Shown in pieces: positions 28,771-38,251 of a DNA stretch of 64,000 nucleotides. The notes beneath the pieces were generated by a model. That model saw only the letters and a list, made by a program, of their open reading frames with translations. It did no database searches and was not told the origin of the DNA. Both the position numbers and the translations under genes were made by a program. This DNA comes from Clostridia bacterium UC5.1-2E3 (GTDB taxonomy: Bacteria > Bacillota > Clostridia > Lachnospirales > Lachnospiraceae): assembly GCA_001304875.1 (NCBI GenBank), contig BBZO01000002.1, positions 124,001 to 188,000 of the forward strand, in the 5' to 3' direction. Positions within the stretch are counted from its first letter, which is position 1, and each line of letters opens with the position of its first letter.

Positions 28771-30132
28771 ATGTTAAATATTTTCGAGGTAAATGAGACC
28801 AACAATATGATTGAGAAGGAGAACCTGGATGTCCGCACCATCACCATGGGCATCAGTCTCCTGGACTGCTGCGACAGCAATGTGGACGCGGTCTGCGAAA
28901 AGATCTACCGGAAGATTACCACGCTGGCGAAGGACTTGGTTTCCACCGGGGACAGCATTTCAAAGGAACTTGGCGTTCCGATTGTAAATAAGCGTATTTC
29001 CGTGACTCCCATCGCCCTGGTGGGCGGCTCCTCCTGCAAGACGCCGGCGGACTTCGTGGCCATCGCAAAGACCTGGACCGGGCGGCGAAGGAGGTGGGCG
29101 TCAACTTCATCGGCGGCTACTCGGCCTGGTGTCCAAGGGGATGACCAGCGCGGACAAGCTGCTCATCGAGTCCATCCCGGAGGCCCTGGCGCAGACCGAG
29201 CGGGTGTGCAGCTCCGTGAACGTGGGCTCCACCAAGACGGGGCTTGACATGGATGCGGTGAAGCTCATGGGCGAGATCGTCCTGGAGACTGCCAAGAAGA
29301 CGAAGGAGAACGATTCCCTGGGCTGCGCGAAGCTGGTGGTGTTCTGCAATGCCCCCGACGACAACCCGTTTATGGCGGGAGCCTTCCACGGCGTCACCGA
29401 GGCCGACGCCATCATAAACGTGGGCGTCAGCGGCCCGGGCGTGGTGAAGACCGCGCTTTTAAAGGCCAGAGGGGAGAATTTCGAGGTGCTCTGCGAGACC
29501 ATCAAGAAGACGGCGTTCAAGATCACCCGCGTGGGCCAGCTGGTGGCCCAGGAGGCCTCCAGGCGGCTGAATGTGCCTTCGGTATCATTGACCTTTCCCT
29601 GGCTCCGACGCCGGCGGTGGGAGACAGCGTGGCGGAGATTCTGGAGGAGATCGGTCTGGAGCGCGTGGGCGCGCCGGGCACCACGGCGGCGCTGGCGCTT
29701 CTCAATGACCAGGTGAAGAAGGGCGGCGTCATGGCGTCCTCCTACGTGGGCGGCTTAAGCGGCGCGTTCATCCCGGTCAGTGAGGACCAGGGCATGATCG
29801 ACGCGGTGAGTATGGGAGCCCTGACGCTTGAAAAGCTGGAGGCTATGACCTGCGTTTGCTCCGTGGGCCTTGACATGATCGCGATTCCCGGCGACACGAC
29901 GCCCTCGACCATTGCAGGCATCATCGCCGACGAGGCGGCCATCGGCATGATCAACCAGAAGACCACGGCCGTGCGCGTGATCCCGGTGATCGGGAAGGAC
30001 GTGGGGGATACGGTGGAGTTCGGCGGGCTTTTAGGCTACGCGCCGGTGATGCCGGTGAACCGGTACTCCTGTGAGAAGTTTATCTCCAGAGGCGGCCGGA
30101 TTCCGGCGCCGATCCACAGCTTCAAGAACTGA
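28771..30132 (+). CDS. PFL-family protein (DUF711/UPF0210)
   Basis: 454 aa after repair of lost bases near 29085, 29125 and 29583. The DUF711 family is annotated by resemblance to pyruvate formate-lyase; its reaction is unknown to me. Visible features are the N-terminal [11 protein letters not shown], the Gly-rich [32 protein letters not shown] and the C-terminal [19 protein letters not shown]. No glycyl-radical motif (RVxGY) is present, so it is not a working PFL. Paired with the upstream ACT protein. Confidence 0.82.
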
Positions 30133-30162
30133 TGCGGGAATATCTGCTGTAGAAGAAATGTA

Positions 30163-30208
30163 AAAACCCGCGGCGAGGACGATGGAAAATGTCCCTGCCG
30201 CGGGTTTT
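30163..30208. terminator. Bidirectional terminator between PFL gene and lysA
   Basis: A perfect 12-bp stem AAAACCCGCGGC (30163-30174) / GCCGCGGGTTTT (30197-30208), extendable inside with AGG/CCT, between two convergent genes. Confidence 0.85.
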
Positions 30209-30247
30209 GCAGCTTTACGGTTCTGTTATTTTATAACTCTGTCAATT

Positions 30248-31526
30248 TTATAATTCCACCTCGACAAAATCCTTGACAAGATCCTCGAAGCGTTCCCTCT
30301 TTCTGGTCAGCACCACCTCGCCGTTTTCGCGGATCAGGATCTCCGCCGGGCGCAGACGGTTGTTGTAGTTGGAGCTCATGGCAAAGCCGTAGGCGCCCGC
30401 GTCCAGAACGCCCAGGATATCCCCCTCCTTTACCGGAGGAAGCAGGCGGTCCTTCGCTAAAATATCGCCGCTCTCGCAGATATTTCCTACGATGGTCACC
30501 GGCTCCGGTGCGGCGGACGCCTCGTCTGGGGCAGAGTCCCCGCCCTCGCGGTAAATCTCAATCCCGTGGTAGGAGTCGTACATCACGGGGCGCACCAGCA
30601 CGTTGAAGCCGATATCGCAGCCGGCGAATTTCTTGTCGTGGTTTAATTTTACGCTGTTCACCCGGCCTAAGAGGACGCAGCTCTCGGCGCTGATGTAGCG
30701 GCCCGGCTCGATGCGGAACTTAACCATTTTTCCGTACTCTTCGGCGAAGGCGAAGAGCTTTTTGTCCAGCTGCCGTCCCAGATCCTCCATATCCAGGGGA
30801 GCCTCCCCGTCCTCCTTGTGGTAGGGGATGCCGAAGCCGCCGCCCATGTCGATGAAGGCAAGGTCCGGGAACTGACGGGCGATGTCAAGAAGAGCGTCCA
30901 CGCTCTGCACAAACGCATCTGCGGTCATGAACAGGGAACCGATGTGCTGGTTGATCCCGATAAGCGTCAGATTGTACGCCGCGAGAATCTCCTTCACCTC
31001 GGGGATAAACTCCGGGTTCACGCCGAATTTGGTCTTCTTTCCGGCGGTGACCACCTTCTCGTGGTGTCCGGCGCCGACGCCGGGATTAAAGCGGACGGCC
31101 ACCTTTCCGCCGGGATTCAAGCGGCCGAAAAGCTTAAGCTGGCTGACAGAATCCACGCTCACGGTGACGCCCTCGTCGATGGCGTACTGCATCTCCTCCG
31201 GGGTGGCGTTGTTTCCTATATAGAAGATTTCCTCCGGGCGGAAACCGGCGGCCTTCTCCACGAAAATCTCGCCGGGGGAGACCGCGTCAACCTCCAGGCC
31301 CTCGGAGCGGACAATCTTTAAGAACGTGAGATTGCCGTTGCCTTGGCGGAGTAATCCACCACAAAATTCGGGTAGGTGACGAGGTTTTAAGGTCGCGGCA
31401 GCGCTCCCGCAGGATCCGCTCATTGCACACGTAGAGGGGCGTGCCGTACTCTCTGGCCAGACGGACGGGATCATTTCCCTCGAAGAAATTCATCTGGTCC
31501 GTGACTTTTGTATAGACTGAATGCAT
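30248..31526 (-). CDS. lysA: Diaminopimelate decarboxylase
   Basis: PLP enzyme that decarboxylates meso-DAP to L-lysine. The PLP lysine is in DYSAKANGN once lost A residues near 31343 and 31388 are restored; GGGFGIPY, the phosphate-binding EPGRYIS and the CESGDILAKD Cys-Glu-Ser-Gly-Asp signature of the active site are visible. Repaired length is 426 aa. ATG at 31526 follows AAAGGAGT. It shares an intergenic region, with overlapping promoters, with the divergent methyltransferase gene. Confidence 0.93.
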
Positions 31527-31556
31527 GTGACATGACTCCTTTTTCTTTGGGTTTTC

Positions 31557-31585
31557 TTGACATATTATAGCCGTAAAATTATAAT
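31557..31585 (+). promoter_or_regulatory. Consensus promoter for the methyltransferase gene
   Basis: TTGACA (31557-31562), 17-base spacer, TATAAT (31580-31585): a full consensus match. Confidence 0.75.
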
Positions 31586-31592
31586 TTGTATA
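31564..31592 (-). promoter_or_regulatory. Promoter for lysA
   Basis: Minus strand TATACA (31592-31587), 17-base spacer, TATAAT (31569-31564). It overlaps the opposite promoter nearly base for base, so the two should compete for polymerase. Confidence 0.55.
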
Positions 31593-31634
31593 CTGTTAAT
31601 TTGTATTTTTATGAATTGAAAGCGAGCGGAGGCC

Positions 31635-32798
31635 ATGATGGAAGAGCTTAAAAATATGCTGGATTATTTTATCAACGAGCGGCTGGACCGGGTGATCTTA
31701 AGCAATCCCCGGGTGAAGGGGGAGGTCGTGAAGGCGGTGATCCGCCCGGTGGCGCTCAAGGGGAACGTGATGTACCAGGTGGAGGAATTTACGGAAAAAC
31801 AGGCGTTTCACAGGAACTTAAGCGCCGGGGAGGCGAAGGAGTATATCGCTGGACAGCTCTCGTCCCGGTTTAAGCAGGGGGAGATTTCCTCGGCCCTGGG
31901 AACCGGTCGCGTGCTGGTGGGAAAGAAGGGGAACATGACGGTGAAGATGAAAAAGCAGGCGCCGTCAAAGATCAGCGCGGCCCCCGTGTCCCTGCCGGCG
32001 GCCCACAACCGGCAGAAGCGTTACATTCTGAAGGAAGGAACGCCGGTGCCGTTTCTGGTGGAGCTGGGCGTGATGACGAAGGAGGGGGCCGTGGTCCGCT
32101 CCAGATACGACAAATTCCGCCAGATCAACCGTTTTCTCGAGTTCATCGAGGACATTCTGCCGCGGTTAAATAAGAGCCGGGAGAATACCATCATTGATTT
32201 CGGATGCGGAAAATCCTATCTGACTTTTGCGATGTACTACTATCTCAAGGAAGTGAAGGGGTATTCCATCCGGGTCATCGGGCTGGATTTAAAGCAGGAT
32301 GTGATCAACCTATGCAACCGTCTGGCGCGGCAGTTTGGGTTTGAGCGTCTCACGTTTTACCACGGGGATATCGCCAGCTTCGAGGGGGTGGAGCAGGTGG
32401 ACATGGTGGTGACGCTCCACGCCTGCGACCTGGCCACCGACTATGCGCTGGCGAAGGCGGTGCGCTGGAATGCCGCCGTCATCCTGTCCGTCCCCTGCTG
32501 TCAGCACCAGTTAAACGGACAGATGAAAAATGATCTGATGGCGCCGATTTTCCGCTACGGAATCCTTAAGGAGCGCATGGCGGCTCTCTGCACGGACGGC
32601 CTGCGGGCGGAGATTCTGGAAAATCAGGGATACCGGACCCAGCTTCTGGAGTTCATCGACATGGAGCACACGCCGAAGAATATTCTGATCCGCGCGGTGC
32701 GCCAGGGGCAGGGAAAGAATAATAAAAAGGAAATCCAGGCGATCATGGATTTCCTTCATGTGGAGCCGGAGCTTGCGAAGCTGTTAAAGCTTACCTAG
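31635..32798 (+). CDS. SAM-dependent methyltransferase (Methyltransf_32-like)
   Basis: 387 aa, intact. An N-terminal ~170-residue region is followed by a Rossmann methyltransferase core: DFGCGKSYLTFAMYYY (motif I), VIGLDLKQDVI (motif II) and DMVVTLHACDLATDYAL; SVPCCQHQL is the Cys-containing signature of the GSTCD/Methyltransf_32 group. The substrate is unknown, probably RNA or protein. Its stop codon is only two bases from the stop of the convergent tmcAL gene. Confidence 0.8.
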   Translation: MMEELKNMLDYFINERLDRVILSNPRVKGEVVKAVIRPVALKGNVMYQVEEFTEKQAFHRNLSAGEAKEYIAGQLSSRFKQGEISSALGTGRVLVGKKGNMTVKMKKQAPSKISAAPVSLPAAHNRQKRYILKEGTPVPFLVELGVMTKEGAVVRSRYDKFRQINRFLEFIEDILPRLNKSRENTIIDFGCGKSYLTFAMYYYLKEVKGYSIRVIGLDLKQDVINLCNRLARQFGFERLTFYHGDIASFEGVEQVDMVVTLHACDLATDYALAKAVRWNAAVILSVPCCQHQLNGQMKNDLMAPIFRYGILKERMAALCTDGLRAEILENQGYRTQLLEFIDMEHTPKNILIRAVRQGQGKNNKKEIQAIMDFLHVEPELAKLLKLT

Positions 32799-32800
32799 AG

Positions 32801-34086
32801 TCACAGGATGACGACCGGCTGGCGGTACTCGTTTTTAAATTCTCCGCCGAAGCGCTGCTGCTTCACAGTCTGATACAGGTGGGAGGCATAGATCTCCTGT
32901 TCCAGAAGCCGGAGGGCGGTTGGGGACAGGAGGTTTTTGCGTCCGCCAGTTTGGTCACCACCGGGATCCGGCTCTTTCTCTTAATCTCGGAGAGGAGCGG
33001 GGCCGCGTCCCTCCGGAAACCCAGAAGACGGGCATAGGGGGCGGACCCAGCGGCCTTGTAGGCGGCCATATCTTCCTTCGTGATGTCCAGAAGCAGGTGT
33101 GTCAGCGCGCGGCTTACGCGGGTGTAGGTGACCTGCTTTGTCTTGAGCCCGGCGATGCGGGCGGAAAATCCCTGGTGGCCGGGGTCCAGACAAGCGATGC
33201 GGGCGGCCAGCTCCGGGGAAACGTCCTCGTACCGCTCCAGCCCCGCGGTTCCCTCCCGGTGCAGGAGCTCTCCAATCTTATAATCCAGAAGCGGCGCGAA
33301 GGCCTCGGCGGTCAGCGGGCGCTCCCGGCGGATGAGCGGGAGCGTGTCTGCGGGGGACGAGCCGCGGGAGAGCGGTGTCCAGAGGCGATGCATCGGGACT
33401 GTCCGTACCCTGGGCGGCGGCTCCTTCCGTCAGCAGCCGGCGGATGGCGGACGCGGAAGCCAGCTCTCCGTCGGTGCTGAGATCGTGGTAGCCGCGGTCC
33501 GCCCGCCGGATGGTGAAGGGCTTCATCGGGCTGTCGGTTTCCTTGAGGCCCGCAGATACTCGATGCCCAGAATGTCGTTGGGGGAGTCGGCAGGCCCATC
33601 CGGCAGCCTGTGCGGTTACGGCCCGGGCGGCCAGGCCCTGGCTTTCGGAAAACTCATCCCTTCCCGGAGTCCCGCCTGCAGCGCGTCCTTAAATTCCGGC
33701 GGTTCGTCGCATAGGAGCCCGGCCATCTGCTCCAGCGGCGCAAGGCTTCCGCACTCGCTCCCGAAGCAGAGGCTGTCCACCGCACCCAGCGCGTCCAGCA
33801 GGCGCACGCCGAAGCCGGCGAACTCCTTCGCGGAGGCGGCGGAGAAGGGGGCGGGGATCTCGAAGACCGCGTCGGCCCCGTTTAAGAGGGCCATCCTGGT
33901 GCGGACGTATTTGTCGAAGACCGCAGGCTCCCCGCGCTGTACGAAGCTGCCGCTCATGGCGACGGCGCAGAAGGGGGCCCCGGTCCGCGCTTTTGTCAGC
34001 TGCAGATGGTACCGGTGGCCGCTGTGGAAGGGGTTGTACTCGGCGATGACCCCGGCGGCCCGGATCGGTTCATTGATTTTACTCAT
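32801..34086 (-). CDS. tmcAL: tRNA(Met) cytidine acetate ligase
   Basis: Activates acetate with ATP and forms N4-acetylcytidine at the wobble position of elongator tRNA-Met. The nucleotidyltransferase HxGH is in AEYNPFHSGHRYHL, and GSFVQRGEPAV, GSECGS and SPNDILGIEYLRAL are family landmarks. ASASAIRRLL carries the conserved SAS-IR. Four lost bases are needed, near 33634, 33545, 33385 and 32943; repaired length is 429 aa. The C-terminus ends FKNEYRQPVVIL. Acetate from the neighbouring pta-ackA could be its substrate, though adjacency alone does not show that. Confidence 0.88.
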
Positions 34087-34109
34087 GGCAATTTCTCCTC
34101 ACTCCCATG

Positions 34110-34138
34110 ATGGTATCATCCGCAGGAGGGAAATGCAA
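34110..34138 (-). promoter_or_regulatory. Possible promoter for tmcAL
   Basis: Minus strand TTGCAT (34138-34133), 17-base spacer, TACCAT (34115-34110), 24 bases before the start. Confidence 0.4.
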
Positions 34139-34200
34139 GGGCGAATTGCGCCGGTGTTCACGGCGGGGCTTTGTTAAAAAAATAATTAAATCGAATGGGC

Positions 34201-34229
34201 TTGTATACAATAAACAAGTGTTATATAAT
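34201..34229 (+). promoter_or_regulatory. Promoter for pta-ackA
   Basis: TTGTAT (34201-34206), 17-base spacer, TATAAT (34224-34229), 45 bases before pta. Confidence 0.7.
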
Positions 34230-34274
34230 ATAAGCTAACAACCTATGAAAAAATTTTGAAGGGAGTTTTAAACT

Positions 34275-35276
34275 ATGTCATTCATTGATTTAATGAAGGA
34301 AAAAGCAAGACAGGACAAGCAGACCATCGTTCTTCCGGAGAGTACCGATAAGAGAACCCTTATCGCTGCGGCGCAGATCCTCAAAGAGGGAACTGCGGAC
34401 CTGATCATGATCGGCAAGGAGGAGAAGATCATGGACGGCGCCGGATGGCTGGAGGTTGATCTGACCGGCCTTAAGGTAGTTGATCCCGACACGGACCCCA
34501 ACTTCGAGCATTACGCTGAGACCCTTTTTGAACTCAGAAAGCACAAAGGCATGACCATCGAGAAGGCCAAGGAGATCCTTTCCACTGATTACTTAACCTA
34601 CGGCATCATGATGGTTAAGGAGAAAGATGCCGACGGCATGGTTGCCGGCGCCTGCCACTCCACCGCCGACACTTTAAGACCGGCGCTTCAGATCTTAAAG
34701 ACGGCTCCCGGAACCGACCTTGTGTCCGGTTTCTTCATCATGGACGTGCCGGACTGCGAGTACGGCAGCAATGGAACCTTCCTGTTTGCCGACTGCGGCT
34801 TAAACCAGGATCCCACCGCCGAGGAGCTGGCATCCATCGCTGACTCCAGCGCCAAGAGCTTCCGCGCCCTGGTAGGCGAGAAGCCGGTGATCGCCATGCT
34901 TTCCCACTCCACCAAGGGAAGTGCGAAACATCCGCTGGTAGACAAGATGGTGGAGGCGACCAGAATCGCCAACGAGAAATACCCGAACTTAGACGTGGAC
35001 GGCGAGCTGCAGCTCGACGCGGCTTTAGTTCCGGAGATCGCCAAGTCCAAGGCGAAGGGCAGCGAGGTGGCAGGACATGCCAACGTTCTCATTTTCCCGA
35101 ACCTGGACTGCGGAAATATCGGCTACAAGCTGGTTCAGAGACTGGCAAAGGCTGAGGCCTACGGCCCGATGCTCCAGGGTATCGCCAGACCGGTCAACGA
35201 CCTTTCCAGAGGCTGCTCCGCCGAGGATATCGTGGGCGTGGTGGCGCTGACTGCCGTACAGGCACAGATGGTATAA
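34275..35276 (+). CDS. pta: Phosphate acetyltransferase
   Basis: Converts acetyl-CoA and phosphate to acetyl phosphate. 333 aa, intact, the short single-domain Pta. It starts MSFIDLMKEKARQDKQTIVLPES and has GACHSTADTLRPALQI, AMLSHSTKGSAKHP and the C-terminal FPNLDCGNIGYKLVQRL typical of the family. ATG follows GAAGGGAG. Forms an operon with ackA 21 bases downstream, the main ATP-yielding acetate route of fermenting clostridia. Codon use is more A/T-rich and regular than its neighbours, in line with high expression. Confidence 0.97.
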   Translation: MSFIDLMKEKARQDKQTIVLPESTDKRTLIAAAQILKEGTADLIMIGKEEKIMDGAGWLEVDLTGLKVVDPDTDPNFEHYAETLFELRKHKGMTIEKAKEILSTDYLTYGIMMVKEKDADGMVAGACHSTADTLRPALQILKTAPGTDLVSGFFIMDVPDCEYGSNGTFLFADCGLNQDPTAEELASIADSSAKSFRALVGEKPVIAMLSHSTKGSAKHPLVDKMVEATRIANEKYPNLDVDGELQLDAALVPEIAKSKAKGSEVAGHANVLIFPNLDCGNIGYKLVQRLAKAEAYGPMLQGIARPVNDLSRGCSAEDIVGVVALTAVQAQMV

Positions 35277-35297
35277 AATTCAGGGGGAAATGAACAG

Positions 35298-36488
35298 ATG
35301 AATATTTTAGTAATCAACTGCGGCAGCTCGTCGCTCAAATATCAGCTTATCAACTCCGATACAGAGGCCGTTCTGGCGAAGGGCCTCTGCGAGAGAATCG
35401 GCATCGACGGAAGCCAGATCACCTACCAGCCGGCAGGCGGAGAGAAGGAAGTGACCGTCTCCCCGATGCCCACCCACACCCAGGCCATCCAGCTGGTGTT
35501 AGACGCTCTGAAAAATGAGAAGACTGGCGTGATTAAGAGCCTTGACGAGGTGGGAGCCGTCGGCCACAGAGTCGTGCACGGCGGAGAGAATTTTACCGCC
35601 TCCACGCTGCTGACCGACGAGGCCATGAAGGCCATCGAGGAGTGCAACGACCTGGCGCCGCTTCACAACCCGGCCAACTTAATCGGTATCCGCGCCTGCC
35701 AGGAGTTAATGCCGGACACTCCCATGGTAGCCGTGTTCGACACCGCGTTCCATCAGACCATGCCGGAGGAGGCTTACCTCTACGGCCTGCCCTACGAGTA
35801 CTATGAGAAGTACAAGGTGAGAAGATACGGATTCCACGGAACCTCCCACAGCTACGTTTCCAAGAGAGCGGCGGAGATCCTTGGAAAGGATTATAATCAG
35901 ATGAAGACCATCGTCTGCCACTTAGGAAACGGCGCCAGCATTTCCGCTGTGGACGGCGGCAAGTCCGTGGAGACCAGCATGGGCCTCACTCCCTTGGAGG
36001 GACTTGTGATGGGCACCCGTTCCGGCGACATCGACCCGGCGATCATGGAGTTCATCGCGAAGAAGGAGAATTTAGACATCACCGGCGTGATGAACGTTCT
36101 CAACAAGAAGTCCGGCGTGCTCGGCATCTCCAAGCTGTCCAGCGATTTCCGCGATCTGGAGAACGCAGTGGCAGAGGGCAACGAGCTGGCACAGAAGGCA
36201 CTGAACGTATTCTATCACAGAGTCGTTAAGTACATCGGCGCTTACATTGCAGTGATGAACGGCGTTGACACCATCGTGTTCACCGCAGGCTTAGGCGAGA
36301 ACGACAAGGTGATGAGAAAGACCGTCTGCGCCAACTTAGAGTACATGGGCATTAAGATCGACGACGAGGCAAACGGCAAGCGCGGCGAGGAGATCGTCAT
36401 CTCCACTCCGGATTCCAGGGTTACGGTCATGGTGATCCCCACCAATGAGGAGCTGGCCATCGCCCGCGAGACTTTGGCACTGGTATAA
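35298..36488 (+). CDS. ackA: Acetate kinase
   Basis: Makes ATP and acetate from acetyl phosphate. 396 aa, intact. The phosphate-binding start [17 protein letters not shown], the active-site stretch [29 protein letters not shown] with catalytic residues, HLGNGAS and GTRSGDIDP are all present. ATG at 35298 follows AGGGGGAA. Second gene of pta-ackA. Confidence 0.98.
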   Translation: MNILVINCGSSSLKYQLINSDTEAVLAKGLCERIGIDGSQITYQPAGGEKEVTVSPMPTHTQAIQLVLDALKNEKTGVIKSLDEVGAVGHRVVHGGENFTASTLLTDEAMKAIEECNDLAPLHNPANLIGIRACQELMPDTPMVAVFDTAFHQTMPEEAYLYGLPYEYYEKYKVRRYGFHGTSHSYVSKRAAEILGKDYNQMKTIVCHLGNGASISAVDGGKSVETSMGLTPLEGLVMGTRSGDIDPAIMEFIAKKENLDITGVMNVLNKKSGVLGISKLSSDFRDLENAVAEGNELAQKALNVFYHRVVKYIGAYIAVMNGVDTIVFTAGLGENDKVMRKTVCANLEYMGIKIDDEANGKRGEEIVISTPDSRVTVMVIPTNEELAIARETLALV

Positions 36489-36505
36489 TTTTTCCAAAAT
36501 AGTCG

Positions 36506-36534
36506 TTGACAAACGCACAGCTCGTATGTATAAT
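36506..36534 (+). promoter_or_regulatory. Consensus promoter for yceD-rpmF
   Basis: TTGACA (36506-36511), 17-base spacer, TATAAT (36529-36534), just after ackA. It makes yceD-rpmF independently transcribed. Confidence 0.8.
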
Positions 36535-36561
36535 AATACAGGTGCGTATTAGGAGTATAAT

Positions 36562-37089
36562 ATGCTTATTAATTTATCCGAACTTTTTACCCGTGAAGGC
36601 AAGGAGGAGACGTATCAGGTACCCTTCGAGGCGGACACCGTGGACCACATGGGGCAGACCTATGAGGTGACGGAGAAGCAGCCGGTGCAGATCACGGTGA
36701 CGAACCTGGGGGAGAGAAAGCTCCTTTTGGAGGGCCATGCGGAACTGACGCTTTCGATTCCGTGCAGCCGCTGTCTGACCCCGGTGCCGTACCCGGTGAG
36801 CATCGACGTCGATACCGTGCTTGATTTGAAACTGACGGAGGACGAGCGGGCCAGAGAGTTGGATGAACAGCCATTTTTAAACGGTTATAATCTGGATGTG
36901 GACCAGCTGGTCTGCAACGAACTGCTGCTGAGTTTGCCTATGAAAGTTCTCTGTAGGGAAGACTGCAAGGGAATCTGTAATAGATGTGGAGCAAATCTCA
37001 ATATTGAGACTTGTGACTGCGATACTAGGGCACTCGACCCAAGAATGTCAGTTATCCAGGATATTTTCAATCAGTATAAGGAGGTGTGA
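36562..37089 (+). CDS. yceD: DUF177 protein (YceD family)
   Basis: 175 aa, intact. Family members sit immediately before rpmF across bacteria and have been linked with 23S rRNA metabolism. Features are the N-terminal LINLSELFTREG, a CSRCLTPV motif and a C-terminal Cys cluster (CREDCKGICNRCGANLN, then CDCDTRALDP) that looks like a zinc-binding site. It ends two bases before the rpmF ATG. Confidence 0.88.
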   Translation: MLINLSELFTREGKEETYQVPFEADTVDHMGQTYEVTEKQPVQITVTNLGERKLLLEGHAELTLSIPCSRCLTPVPYPVSIDVDTVLDLKLTEDERARELDEQPFLNGYNLDVDQLVCNELLLSLPMKVLCREDCKGICNRCGANLNIETCDCDTRALDPRMSVIQDIFNQYKEV

Positions 37090-37091
37090 CC

Positions 37092-37274
37092 ATGTCTATC
37101 TGCCCTAAGAACAAATCTTCCAAGGCGAGAAGAGACAGCCGCAGAGCGAACTGGAAAATGAACGCTATGAACTTAGTAAAGTGCAGCAAGTGCGGAGCTC
37201 TTATGATGCCCCACAGAGTGTGCAAGGCTTGCGGTTCCTACAACAAGCGCGAGATCGTTAAAGTTGAGGACTAA
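37092..37274 (+). CDS. rpmF: 50S ribosomal protein L32
   Basis: 60 aa, starting MSICPKNKSSKARRDSRRA and carrying the zinc ribbon CSKCG...CKACG, i.e. the zinc-binding (C+) form of L32. The ATG at 37092 is used, with AAGGAGG upstream. Followed by a strong terminator. Confidence 0.97.
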   Translation: MSICPKNKSSKARRDSRRANWKMNAMNLVKCSKCGALMMPHRVCKACGSYNKREIVKVED

Positions 37275-37302
37275 TCAGCAGCTGATATGAGAAGATTGAC
37301 AG

Positions 37303-37338
37303 AGACCTTCGGGAAGCTTTTCCCGGAGGTCTTTTTTC
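37303..37338 (+). terminator. Rho-independent terminator after rpmF
   Basis: 13-base arms (37303-37315, 37320-37332) with one G-U pair, loop of 4, then a run of T. I see no gene from here to tepA at 37479. Confidence 0.9.
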
Positions 37339-37478
37339 GCTTTGCAAAAAACGGCATTTCCTGTCAGATAAAAACGCTCCGGAAGATTCCTGCGGTATTT
37401 TGGATAAATCCTGCTTTGTCCGGCCAGACTAACCAGAACAGATCACAACAAATTTTTGATGAAAAGAGGAGTCGGCAT

Positions 37479-38179
37479 ATGAAAGACAGCGGACAGAAAC
37501 AGGATATGCAGGAGCAGAAGGAGGTGCAGGACCAGATCCGCGAGAGCGGCCAGGTGATCGTGGAGAACGGCAAAGGGAAACCGAGAATCTACATTCTCTC
37601 CGTCATCGGCGAGATCGAGGGGCACGAAAACCTCTCCGGCAGCAGCAAAACCACCAAATACGAGCACGTACTTCCGAAATTGGCGGAGATCGAGGGGGAT
37701 GACGATGTGGATGGCATTCTCCTGCTCATCAACACCGTGGGAGGCGACGTGAGCTGCGGCCTGGCGCTGGCGGAGATGGTGGCGTCCTTAAGCAAACCCA
37801 CCGTCTCCCTGGTCATCGGCGACAGCCATTCCATCGGCGTGCCGCTGGCGGTGGCGTCGGATCAGTCCTTTATCGTGCCCACGGGAACCATGATGATTCA
37901 TCCGGTGCGCATGACCGGCATGGTCATCGGCGCGGTGCAGACCTACGAATATTTCCAGATGATCGAGGACCGGATCATTCTTTTGTGGCGGAGCATTCCA
38001 GGGTGGGAAAAGAGCGCCTGAAAGCACTGATGCACAACACGAAAATGCTCACCAAGGATCTGGGAACCGTCCTGGTGGGGCATGAGGCGGTAAAGGAAGG
38101 TCTCATCGACCATCTGGGAGGCATGAAGGATGCGCTGGCCTGCCTGTACCGCCTGGCGGAGGAACATAAAAAACGGTAA
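37479..38179 (+). CDS. tepA: ClpP-like serine protease, TepA family
   Basis: 233 aa after repair of a lost T near 37984. It has a ClpP fold with a charged N-terminal extension. The catalytic Ser lies in GDSHSIGVPLA (ClpP: GxASxxA) and the His in MMIHPVRM; LLLINTVGGDVSCGLALAE forms the substrate groove. TepA of Bacillus degrades forespore proteins or signal peptides; there is no ATPase partner. It lies 72 bases ahead of the SpoIIIE/FtsK gene, as in several Firmicutes. ATG at 37479 follows AGAGGAG. Confidence 0.85.
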
Positions 38180-38183
38180 TTCA

Positions 38184-38212
38184 TTGCAATTAATTGGATT
38201 TTTATGTATACT
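38184..38212 (+). promoter_or_regulatory. Promoter for ftsK/spoIIIE
   Basis: TTGCAA (38184-38189), 17-base spacer, TATACT (38207-38212), 40 bases before the GTG start. Confidence 0.65.
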
Positions 38213-38251
38213 ATACTCTGCATGAAATAGATTCAAGGAGGCTGGGCAGAC

